This document shows positions 1 through 9,379 of a DNA stretch of 64,000 nt, piece by piece. The stretch comes from Heterobilharzia americana (taxonomy: Eukaryota; Platyhelminthes; Trematoda; Strigeidida; Schistosomatidae), in NCBI GenBank assembly GCA_944470555.2, contig OX104128.1:60705257-60769256 (forward strand), given 5' to 3'. Under the pieces are notes generated by a model. That model searched no databases. It saw only the letters and a program-made list of their open reading frames with translations, and was not told the origin of the DNA. How positions within the stretch are numbered: position 1 is the stretch's first letter; every line of letters starts with the position of its first letter. Made by a program: the position numbers and the translations under genes.

Positions 1-45
1 CTGGACAGCTATTTCGTACTAGTATGAGACTCCTCACTAGTGCAC
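1..45 (-). repeat. Hammerhead-bearing SINE-like fragment, cut by the window edge
   Basis: The reverse complement reads as the hammerhead part of the family seen complete at 29025-29259: a degenerate catalytic core, a stem II loop, then CGAAA and a GCTGTCCAG 3' stem. The tetraloop-side stem and core carry substitutions, so activity is unlikely. The rest of the element would lie left of the window. Confidence 0.55.
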
Positions 46-174
46 ACCTATCATCCTGCGAGGGATGGAATCCAACGTTCCACATTTCGTTCTTCTGTCG
101 GTTCATATTATAACGCAACTGCCATCCAGTTCCGTCACCGAGTAACTGTCTGACCCTAGTGACTCAATGACAAC

Positions 175-222
175 ACTGGCTGCGGAGCCCTAAGTTCTTG
201 GGCTCGATCCCTGACTGGGTAT
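175..222 (+). repeat. tRNA-like head fragment of the hammerhead SINE family
   Basis: The segment GGCTCGATCCCTG is a B-box-like stretch preceded by GGCTGCGGAGCCC, matching the head of the copies at 12611-12655 and 29092-29140. It breaks off abruptly into RTE sequence at about 223. Confidence 0.45.
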
Positions 223-224
223 AG

Positions 225-645
225 CTCACCTGACATCTCACGATAGGCTCTAACACGCCCTCAAGTGTTCGATTAGAGAGCCTTCAATGAGATGATGTAC
301 TTACTCGACACGCCTTTCAGTGAGAGACATTGCCATAGGACTTCCCCATCAACGGAGTGGAATTCCGCCATCAGTCGAGAAATACAGCTAGTGTTGGGTG
401 TCGGTAAGCGTGTCTGTGTTCCGGAACCTGGTGCAGTGTGAATATTTGGTCGATATACCCGAGGGCGAGTCTAAAACCTGCCTGCCTGGTTTTTTCAGGC
501 TTGCCGTTGCCAAGCTCTACTCAGGCGTCGAAGAATTATAGAATCTAGAATTTTAGATACTATGTTCGTCAGACTGATTTCTCTGTGGTTATCACAAGAG
601 GACTTCTCGCCTTTCTTGAAGACTGGAATAATCAGTGATTTAGAC
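225..645 (-). mobile_element. RTE-clade LINE relic (reverse transcriptase part), copy 1
   Basis: This stretch aligns by eye with 32205-32620, the reverse-transcriptase finger/palm region of the RTE element at 31019-34932, on the same strand. Shared stretches include the TATTTGGTCGATA block and TTCTTGAAGACTGGAATAATC. No long frame survives, so it is a dead fragment. Confidence 0.75.
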
Positions 646-654
646 CAGTCTGTC

Positions 655-1430
655 AGCCGCTTTAAGATCCAGGAATATAGCTACTGTCAGGCACCAGGAA
701 TTGTGACTGTTCTCTAGAACCTTGAGAAGAGTGAATGTGCGGTGGCTACACGCATGGTCAGGTTTTCTCAGGTTTGCTTTTCGTGAGCTTTACTCAGACG
801 TCTTTTAACTACGGAAACTAGATGCTCGGACAACATGTTCATCAACTTGATTTCTCCTGTGGTATATCACATGGGTTCTCACCTTTCTTGAAGACTAAGA
901 CAATCATTGATTGAAACGTTAGTAGGGATCACACCAGCCTCTGGCAGGCTAGTTAACGCTGACCGGTAATCTACAAGCACCATCCTAAAAACCATCCGTG
1001 CTAGTCAGTTTGCCTGAGCTACCCATTTTCGGTTGACATCACTCACACACTTCTCAACTTCTGCAGGAGTTGGAGGACCTACTTAAGTGATTCATTTGGG
1101 ATCCAACTGAATAGCGGGTAACGGAATATTAACTGTAGGCCAGTTAAACTGTTTCTCCAATTTTTCAGCCCATCGTCTCATTCGTCTGACACATGAGTGA
1201 ATCACAAACCCATTCTTCTCCGCTGTCGTATTACTAACCATCGAAATTGTCTCCCCAGTTGCACTGACCAGTCTGAATAACTGTTTACTGTTATCTAACG
1301 CTTTCAGTCCTCGTTGTGCTCGGAGCCTGAAAGAGGGCATACACCCACATCCAATAACTCTGAAGAAGCTGCTGAGACCTACCAACACTTTCAAAAGTCG
1401 GTTACGGTCTTTAACGCTGTTTTAGCAACA
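655..1430 (-). mobile_element. RTE-clade LINE relic, copy 2
   Basis: A second, more diverged piece of the same RTE family follows copy 1 in the same orientation and repeats part of the same segment (for example CTTTCTTGAAGACT near 880). It then continues toward the element's 5' side. The frame at 1092-1394 encodes the linker before the reverse transcriptase, including a WAEKLEKQFNWP block comparable to the WAEHFEEQFNWLP block readable near 32850. Stops and shifts break it. Confidence 0.7.
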
Positions 1431-1591
1431 AACTAGCGATGGGACCAGGATTCTGCTGGATGGTTAACTTCTTTCTTCTCTTATAACTGTTTAGGTAGTC
1501 GCTTATTAAAAGTAGCCTTACTTGTGCTTGAAAAGGTTTTGTTCATGTGGTTTTTCCACATCCATTTAGGCATAGCTATACATGTGCTCGA

Positions 1592-1840
1592 ATGAATGAC
1601 GCAATACGCATACCAGAGATGCAGAAAACATTACTACCAGAAAATATAAAGAATATGAGATGATAGGACAATAGAAATTAAGTGTCGAAAATAGTCTGAT
1701 TACTTTGATGTGAATATGAGCAAAAATTTATGCTTGAAACATCAAGAGGCAAATAATACTGTATCATTGTGTGCTACACCAAATAGAAAAACTTAATATC
1801 GAACTACGTTCAAAGTTTACACCTGTAAAATACACAAGTG
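1592..1840. repeat. Dispersed repeat, unit 1 (matches 5920-6170)
   Basis: About 250 bp align with 5920-6170, including ATACCAGAGAT, TTACTATC/TTACTACC and AATAATACTGTATCA/AGTAATACTGTATCA blocks, in the same orientation. The second unit directly follows a Penelope-like coding fragment, so both are probably the 3' end or terminal repeat of such an element. That is inference from position only. Confidence 0.55.
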
Positions 1841-2724
1841 TTAGAAAAAAAAATAACAGAAAAAAGATTTACATATTCTGATTAAGACTGAGGTTTTCTT
1901 CACATATGATAAAACGGGGAAAATCAAATTTGTGCGGAGATAGTGAAGATGATGACTGCAGACAGTTACAATAAGTGAGAAAGACGAAAAGGCATACAAC
2001 AAACAGACAAATGCTGTTGTCAGAGCACATTCAGATAATGAGCTTAATAAACTGAAGCAAATATACGCTGCAATATTTATGTATGTATTTGTATACTATT
2101 CTGAAAGGTATAGTGATAGTAATATAAAAGCTTTTCCGCACCCAAGGTTTCTAATTTATCTCCAACTAATGTCAGTCCATGGTGAATACCAACCTGAAAT
2201 CAATAACATACTCCAACATCTATAAGTATTGTCAGTTATTCTAAAAACATTATGCTTGTTTAGTTGTATTGTCCTGTTAACCACTCCAGTGTGCGAAAAT
2301 ATGGCATATTTTGTGTTTTCAAGCTGACTGGTAAAATAATTGCATCAATATCAGTATGTATCTAGTTCAATTGAATGGAATACTAATCGAGAGTAGAAAT
2401 TGAGCTAGTTAAGCTATTTCGAGGATATCCACTGAAAGCTGTTTCTTTTATCAGACATCTTCAGTAAAGTAATTTTAATCGGTTGTAAACAGAGTCATAC
2501 CTTTGGTATACTCACTGTTTTCCAGAAGTCTACACAGTTAACAAATATGAATATGAACTGGAAACTAATGGTAGATTAAATTATATTGAAATTTTTGGTC
2601 AGCTAACGTCCATCAAGTTAGTCTATCAAATGTTTTACTGTATGAAAGTTTCTGTCAGTTAGTAATTTCCATATATTCTTCCTCTCAGATAATTTGTATC
2701 ATCTGTGTGTTGTTTTGTTTACAG
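1841..2724. other. Non-coding stretch, nothing recognised
   Basis: AT-rich sequence without a convincing frame, tRNA or repeat. If the plus-strand exon at 2725 is real, this is its upstream intron. The last bases form a pyrimidine-rich acceptor ending TTGTTTACAG at 2724. Confidence 0.5.
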
Positions 2725-3096
2725 CTGCTCCTGCTTTTCATCTTCTTGTTATCATTTTCTATACATTGTGGTAAACGACAATTTGATCCAATTACTTCTT
2801 TGGATAAAGAACAAATAACACAATATTCAGATAATTCTCTTCGTACCAGTAATAGAGGTGGAATTCGTTTTAGTCGATTTCACATTCAAATTAAAAGTAA
2901 TTCTTCTCGATGTATACTTATTGCATTAGTTGTTCATACATTCAGTCAATTAGTTGCTGCTTTGATTTTTATCTGGTTCCCATATGGCTTTATAGCATTT
3001 CTATTAAGTCCTGGTTGTATATTGCCTATCATTGTTTCATGGCTTCTGTTTATTTTTTGTCCACAACCTGATCATGTTAAACATTCTGCCCAGTAA
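2725..3096 (+). CDS. Putative terminal membrane exon, resembles the TMEM62 C-terminus
   Basis: An open frame follows a good splice acceptor (TTTACAG at 2718-2724) and ends with TAA at 3094-3096, giving about 123 residues. It contains a hydrophobic start, a basic loop with RFHIQIK, and two further membrane segments, CILIALVVHTF... and FIAFLLSPGCILPIIV. The YGFIAFLLSP stretch resembles, as I recall it, the YG..AFL.SP motif near the C-terminus of vertebrate TMEM62, and the length fits the missing end of the minus-strand TMEM62-like gene. The problem is strand: exons 1-10 of that gene are on the opposite strand. It could be an inverted last exon, a tail-to-tail paralogue or an unrelated membrane protein. 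No exon supplying the preceding about 60-100 residues is visible upstream. Confidence 0.5.
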   Translation: MLLLFIFLLSFSIHCGKRQFDPITSLDKEQITQYSDNSLRTSNRGGIRFSRFHIQIKSNSSRCILIALVVHTFSQLVAALIFIWFPYGFIAFLLSPGCILPIIVSWLLFIFCPQPDHVKHSAQ

Positions 3097-3784
3097 TTGA
3101 CACAACATATGGTGCATAAGTGCATAACATAATTCACCAGTCATTTTTAAAAATAATTTTTATAACTTTAATCATTGACTTGCTTTACATCATCTTGAAT
3201 CAACTGTGATAACCGTCGACTTGTTGAATTCATTACCTTATCACCCATTGTCTTTCGATATTTAATAAAAGGATTGAGAAAGTGGTCATACATATTCTTC
3301 AATATGTTGTGTTTGTGTACATATTTGTGTAATGATTACTGAATATGGTTTATTATTTATAGTTTTGCGAAAAAAGTTGTTATGATTTTTATTCTTTATC
3401 ATTTTTGTTGCCTTTGTTCTTCTGTTTGTTTTTTTTGTTATCGCATCGGATGAGTCCTAACTGGTTTGTCTGGTTTCCACAAATTATAATTTATCAGTGT
3501 ACTAAATAGTTTTCAGATGCTATGTGTATGGTTTATTTTATTAGTTAATTTTTCTATTTAATTATTTCATTTTAAAATGTTTGGTTTCATTGGCATGTAA
3601 ACTGTTGTTGTTACCATCCTCATCGTTTATTTTATTTGTTACTACCAGTCACTGAAATCGATTGTAAAAGGTGTCAAACGAGTGACTATGACTGCCTAAT
3701 TGTTTGAAATAAGCTACACTTACGGTGATCACATTGGATAGGTCAATAAAGTTCTAGTTTAAAAGTACGTTAGTATTTGCATAC
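3097..3784 (+). promoter_or_regulatory. Probable 3' UTR with polyadenylation signals
   Basis: AATAAA occurs at 3264-3269, about 170 bp after the stop codon, and again at 3745-3750. The stretch is T-rich and has no coding frame, which suits a 3' UTR followed by intergenic DNA. No other feature was seen here. Confidence 0.4.
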
Positions 3785-3862
3785 TGTGACTCATAGGTTT
3801 AGAAAGATGACTTTCAACCGATGGGTTGTGTGTTCCAACACCCCTCCACCTATTGAGTTTTG
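3785..3862 (+). repeat. tRNA-headed SINE-like family B, fragment
   Basis: The block CTCATAGGTTTAGAAAGATGACTT... followed by GGGTTG and CCTCCACCTATTGAG matches the head of the copies at 14503, 22085 and 26398. Only the head is preserved. Confidence 0.5.
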
Positions 3863-3998
3863 TTTGTGCTGTTAGATTCTATCATTAGCTGTCTCATCAT
3901 CTTCATGATTACACACAGGGTTTCTGAGTGCATTTCATCATCGTCACTTGATTTCGTTATCAGTTTCATAGATCAAGTATTCTGTAGCATCAAATTGT

Positions 3999-3999
<1 letters not shown>

Positions 4000-4035
<36 letters not shown>
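4000..4035. repeat. (GT)n microsatellite
   Basis: About 18 GT dinucleotides in a row, with no interruption. Confidence 0.95.
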
Positions 4036-4039
<4 letters not shown>

Positions 4040-4223
4040 GGACGGTGTTTTGGTGACTATGAATGGTTAGTAGAAAGTCAATTATGTAGTGAGCACTGTT
4101 TACTTAGTTACCTATGCCCCATCTTCAGTGATGCATACTGACAGTTTGCAACTTAAGTTTCGTATATGAACAACTTTGGCGTTGACTCTTCAGGTGTGCT
4201 AGCTATTGAATTTCAATCACTCA

Positions 4224-5470
4224 GGAAGAACAAATCATCTGTGGATCATATTGCAACGCTACCCTACGCATCACCATACAACAGAGCATAGAATGCCAGT
4301 CAACTCTCTACCTCAACTTCTTATCCACTTTGAAAAAGCCTATGACAGCGTCGACCGACAAGTGATTTGACAGGTAGCTGCTTCAACGCTACGGTTTTAG
4401 TGCCACAAACATTCACCAACCTCATTCAACAGCAACCACATGCTATATGATGTTATATGTCATTTGATTCCCAATGGAAAGCTTAGTGATGCCTTTGAAG
4501 TGAAGACAAGAGTAAGACAAAACAGGTTGCCACCTACTATCACCGATGATCTTCTTGGTCCTGGTCGCTGGACCGGACTGGATCATGCAACAAACTGTTG
4601 GAAGATGGGCATACGTTGGCGGGATCGATGAAAAAACCCCAGAAGAAGATTTGGATTTCGCCGCCGATGATGATGATTTATGTCTAATGTCGCACAAACT
4701 CGAAGATCTACAGGCGAAAACCAACATGTTGTCAGGTGAGACAGGGCAGCGAAGACGGGACTTCCTTCAGGTGAAGGTAGAGAAGACAGGTGATGAAGAC
4801 ACCTAACAACAGCAAACACCAATCCCCATCAACGGGAGAAATCTAAAGGAAGTAGTCTCTTCCACCTACCTGGACAGCATCGTTTCAACTGCAGGGGGCG
4901 GCACAGATGAGATGTCAAAGCCAGGATCGGAAAGAGCAAGACAGGAATTCTTTCATTAGTCTGAAATTAGTGTGGAGGTCTACTGCACTCAGCATAAAGC
5001 GTGAACAAGATCAGGATTTTTTTAATATAAATCAGTTAAGTCAGTGCCTTTATATGGTTCAGAAACTTGGCGTGTCACGAAAAGCATTTCCAACAGACTG
5101 CAGATATACATCATCAACAGCTGCCTACGCTCGATACTGAAGATCAGATGACCAGAAATAATAAGCAACAAGGAATTCTAGCAACCACTTAACAAATTCT
5201 CAAATAAAAGTGGAGATGGATTGGATTGGGGCATACACTGAGAACACCATTTGCGGACATCACGCGCCAGGTCACGCTCTCGAGTGGAACCCAAAAGGGA
5301 AACGAGGAGTTGGGCGTTCGAGGGTGACATGGAGGAGATCGTGTGAGGGAGAAGTGAAAGCTTTTAAACAGTCATGAATTTAGGTGAAGACCAGAGAGAA
5401 CAGAGTGAAGTGGAGACATGCTACTGAGGCCCTATGTTCCACTAGGAACTCAAGGGAAATATTTAAAAAA
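4224..5470 (+). mobile_element. 5'-truncated, decayed copy of the RTE element at 18252
   Basis: From about 4224 the sequence follows the intact RTE copy from about 20263 to its 3' end. Shared landmarks are ACAGAGCATAGAATG, GCCTATGACAGCGTCGACCG (reverse-transcriptase aspartate motif) and GATTTCGCCG followed by an expanded GATGATGAT run where the intact copy encodes FADD. The end TTCCACTAGGAACTCAAGGG matches 21435-21453. Frameshifts and stops are frequent, and the palm motif is altered by the triplet expansion. It is non-functional. Confidence 0.85.
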
Positions 5471-5481
5471 TGATAAACAGT

Positions 5482-5930
5482 AGGGTACATCAGAAAATTT
5501 ACGCAGGATCCTCAACAAGGCTGGAATTAGGGTGGCATTTAAACTTACAAACTCACTCAGAGATAATCTTCGTTGGCTGGCTTAAGGATCCTATAGATCC
5601 AGGTAAACCAAATAATTGGATCTACGAGATTCCCCATAATAATTGTGGCCATCCACATGGGTTAAAGTAGCTGATCGGAGTCAGTTAGATTATCGGAACA
5701 TACGAATTTAGATGAATATAGAATGACAAACCCAAATAAGATCGATAATCTAGAGAAAAAAACCTCGACTAATGCAATGCACTCATGCATTAACATACAA
5801 GCACGCAATAGGGTGGGATAAAACCACTATACTTAAGTCCAATATAATCAAGTGAAGAGTTAGGAAGATTGATTACTGAAACTTTGTTCATCGAATCAAC
5901 CAACACCCAACACATGTAATAGAAATGATG
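5482..5930 (+). mobile_element. Penelope-like element fragment, linker and GIY-YIG endonuclease region
   Basis: One frame reads SENLRRILNKAG followed by FKLTNSLRDNLRWL. After a +1 shift it continues LKDPIDPGKPNNWIYEIPHN and NCGH. In Penelope-like elements a stretch like this leads into the cysteine-containing IPCNNC block at the start of the GIY-YIG endonuclease. Later residues (HAIGWDKTTILKS) resemble the end of that domain. The first cysteine of the block is histidine here, and stops interrupt the rest. It starts just after the RTE relic ends. Schistosomes are known to carry such elements (the Perere-10/Cercyon group); assignment to a named family is not possible by eye. Confidence 0.7.
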
Positions 5931-6170
5931 TAACACCTATACCAGAGATCTGTAAAATGTTACTATCAATAAAAACAAGGAAATAAAGTGACAGAACTAT
6001 AAAAATTGGTTGCTGAAAGTGTGATTACATTGATATGATTATGAACGATGATAACTTATGCTGGAAACGTCATCAAGTAAGTAATACTGTATCACTCTAT
6101 ATGCTGTATATCAAATAAAGAAATCTAATAAGGAACTGTATAGTTACTTATGTTTAACCAGTAGATAAAA
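5920..6170. repeat. Dispersed repeat, unit 2 (matches 1592-1840)
   Basis: A direct repeat of the unit at 1592-1840 at roughly three-quarters identity by eye. It follows the Penelope-like coding fragment and may be its 3' terminal part. Penelope-like elements often carry hammerheads in this region, but I could not build a complete core here. Confidence 0.5.
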
Positions 6171-6595
6171 TTCAAAAATATCTGTGTGAAAATGTGTAGT
6201 TTTCTGCATGTGTTTTCATGATTTTAGACATTTCTAGCTTAACAGTTTATCGTTAAGAATCCAACAGCACTCTTTAAATCTTCAGATAAATTCTCTAAAG
6301 GAAGTTAGGCTATCATTACTTTCACACATTTCGGATAATACCTTATTCCTAACCATTGGTGGTTGCTCTGAAAGTATTATTAATAATTGACTGGCTTCAT
6401 ATTTCTCTATTAACCGTTACAAGTATTTGACAACCAACGATAGCATGTTCCTAGTTTGGTTGTTTAGCTAATTCAATTTATGTTTTCAAGCATCTATCGA
6501 TAATGGCTCGTCCTAAATCTTAGATCTTCTAGAAAAACTTTGATATTTCGCAGAATTCGTTTAGTATCCTCAGTCGAACTCATCTCTACAGCTTT

Positions 6596-6664
<69 letters not shown>

Positions 6665-7061
6665 TAAGAAAGAGATAACGGTAGATCCTAATAAAAGCGT
6701 AGCATTCATTATCATCGATAAAACTCATTAGTTACAGTTGGTGAAACAGCACAAAATAGAACATATTGTTGTTTTTAATGGGAGTTATTTATCAACCGAG
6801 TAATGTAACCTGGTTAGCTAAAAAGCTATCAAAATATCCAATGTTACTGAAGAATGAGAAAAGTAACTAGTGTCAGATTCTCATGAAGTATGAAGTCAGC
6901 TTTTTTTTATCGAAATGAACAGTAAGAAAGCTTTACGATCGAATGATTCAATTCTATGAATACGAAGATAATATATAAGCGCAAGTTAAGATATTTAACT
7001 AAAGGTTGGCTGACTGAATATGAAGTTGTATCACAGAGATTAATGTTATTGTACAACTTAC
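6171..7061. other. Non-coding stretch downstream of exon 10
   Basis: Apart from the AT microsatellite at 6598-6661, no exon, repeat or RNA was recognised. I looked here on the minus strand for the missing membrane exons of the TMEM62-like gene and found none. Confidence 0.5.
6598..6661. repeat. (AT)n microsatellite
   Basis: About 32 uninterrupted TA dinucleotides. The tyrosine-isoleucine frame through it is an artefact of the repeat. Confidence 0.95.
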
Positions 7062-7175
7062 ACTAGTTGATAAATTAGTTGAAATAAAATATCTCGATAG
7101 AAACCCAGTTTTGAATTCAGTAGGATCTTGAAAACTAAATGGTTGAGTAACTGTACGCTGATTACCAAATGTATC
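7062..7175 (-). CDS. TMEM62: TMEM62-like exon 10
   Basis: 38 codons starting DTFGNQRTVTQPFSF and ending TNLSTS, phase 0 on both sides. The acceptor is ACCTTTCAG and the donor is AGT/GTAAGTTG. It corresponds to the region just before the C-terminal membrane segments of the family. The strong donor shows that at least one more exon should follow downstream. Confidence 0.8.
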
Positions 7176-9306
7176 CTGAAAGGTAGTAGTAAAGTAATAA
7201 ACAATTAATGGTGTATAGACATACTTTAAAAAGTTACAGAATGAATCTAACAGAAAGTGATCACAGCTCCATCACATAAGAGAGTATGGACTTTATAGAA
7301 ATGCATACAATTGAGAGAAAAAGCTACATTCATTGGCTATTTGTTGATAAAATCATACGTACCTATGGACACACAGAATATTCGTGACCCTTCAATATTT
7401 CTAGAGAAAGTAAATTAAGTAAAACCGGAAAATAACACGCTTCACACCTAAAAAGCTATTTTGAAAGACTCTAATACAACAGTAGATTATCTGTCATGCC
7501 TAAAGTTGAAGCTTTAATCAAGAGTATACCTAGAATTGTTTTAAAATACTTCTTTATATACAGCAGCTGATAATGTAAATTCTCAAATAGTTGTATTTAT
7601 TTGTAAACCAAAGAATAGAAATGCAGAAAGAGATGTACTCTCAGCTGAACTTAATGCATGGCATGAAGATGCCATTGAAAGATGTACAGTCAAAATCATC
7701 ACTTAACAGTCCACTTACAGTTAAGATACATTTTCTTTAAGAATATCGACAAAAACACAGACATTAATGATGAATGATGCTTAGAAGTGGAGTCGAGGAT
7801 ACACATTTCGTCCTATCTATGACTCGTCAGCTAGATTTACCTCCTGCAATGTTGTTACCACTGAAACTCGAACTGCAGACAGGTCGCTTCACACGCTAGA
7901 GCGTCATCTACTAGCCTACCGAGTCACGATAGGCACTTGTGTTATCCTGGGATAATACAAGCAAAATCATAATAACACAGACAATTCGAAAATACTTACT
8001 ACATGTTTTGAGACAATAATAAACCGATAATTACATTCAGCATACAGATCAGGCTTTCAAGTAGTGAAAAGTAAGTCCTAAAGAATTTTTTCATGCAGAG
8101 AATAGGTAAAGAACAAGTCTTTGCAGTGTCAAAAATGTATATCTATGACTATTTTCTTAATCAGTCTTGTGAAATGGTTACATTGGAAACTCATAGGTAA
8201 GATTTCCAATCTTGTTCAACTCATGATACGACACAACTGCTATAAATCTACTACCGAAAGCAGTACACATCTAAAATAAATCTTTATGCTATCTGACTAC
8301 ACATCATGTTCCTTACAAGAATTATAATAGGATCATGACTACTAATAATAACCAAATGGTACAAACGGGACCTGTTTACAAGCAGCTAAAATGACTAAAT
8401 GTATTAATTGAATCTCTCAGTGTAGCGTTTAACCAAACATGTTTAAATGATGAAAGAAAATACATACCCCTAGGCATTCATACCTAGTTCTTGCAAAAGA
8501 GTGTTAAAAGGCAATAAGAAGTATACCTAAGACGATATGATACGTGACCTTCACGCAACTAATGAATACATTCTTACAAGTAGTATTCCGATGCCTAAAA
8601 CGTCAAACCAATGCTAACTATTTTTTTAGATGTAAACTATAAATCAGTTCACAATATAGTTCACTCACCTTAGCTGTAACTTCGATTGTATGAAAGGAGT
8701 GAGACGCATCTGACCACTGCGATGGGTTCCAGGATAGAATGTATAATGGTGACTGTGTGGTGGGTGTTATAGTATCATCGTCAACTAATGTGGCCGGTTG
8801 AGCATATCCTTGAAAAATATCATTAATTTTTACAGAAACTGACTGTATTGGCCATTTTGACCAAACTAAGATTCTGAAGGAAAAAAATTGATAAAATTAT
8901 TTTAAAAACGTGTAGTTCAGATGTTTCGTCCAAGTGTAATTAGGTGGTGATAGTTGTTGACAAAAAAAAAACTGGGCCGTGACAGAGGTCCATCTTACCT
9001 TTAAAATTCAATCAAAATTTTGAAAAGAACGTACTCGCAGACTGTTATCAACCTTCCGAAGAAATTGATTACAAAAGTTTATAATAATAATAATAATAAA
9101 AACACTGTAGAGAAAATCAAAGTAAAATTCAATGTACTTCCATTTTTCAGCGGTGATAACATATAAAACAATGAATGTACTCAAACTTATCAGGTTTGAG
9201 CAAGACTCATTTCAGCCTACATAATTCAATTTTCTAACCCTGTTAGACTAGATAAAGGAAGGTCAGATAAATTTAATTTGCATTTCACTTCAAGCAAACT
9301 AATTAC

Positions 9307-9379
<73 letters not shown>

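Noticed and set aside
3860..4141. Plus-strand open frame of 93 codons
   Set aside because: It runs through the (GT)n microsatellite, giving a Val/Cys repeat, and starts at TTG rather than ATG. No splice or homology support.
6240..6480. Possible minus-strand exon after TMEM62-like exon 10
   Set aside because: The reverse complement has a CTTTCAG, but the following frame is not hydrophobic and soon stops, unlike the expected membrane exon.
6540..6731. Plus-strand open frame rich in Tyr-Ile
   Set aside because: It is made by the (AT)n microsatellite.
8921..8945. GGACGAAAC-like string on the minus strand resembling a hammerhead 3' core
   Set aside because: No CUGANGA partner or stem II lies at the required distance, and no SINE sequence flanks it.
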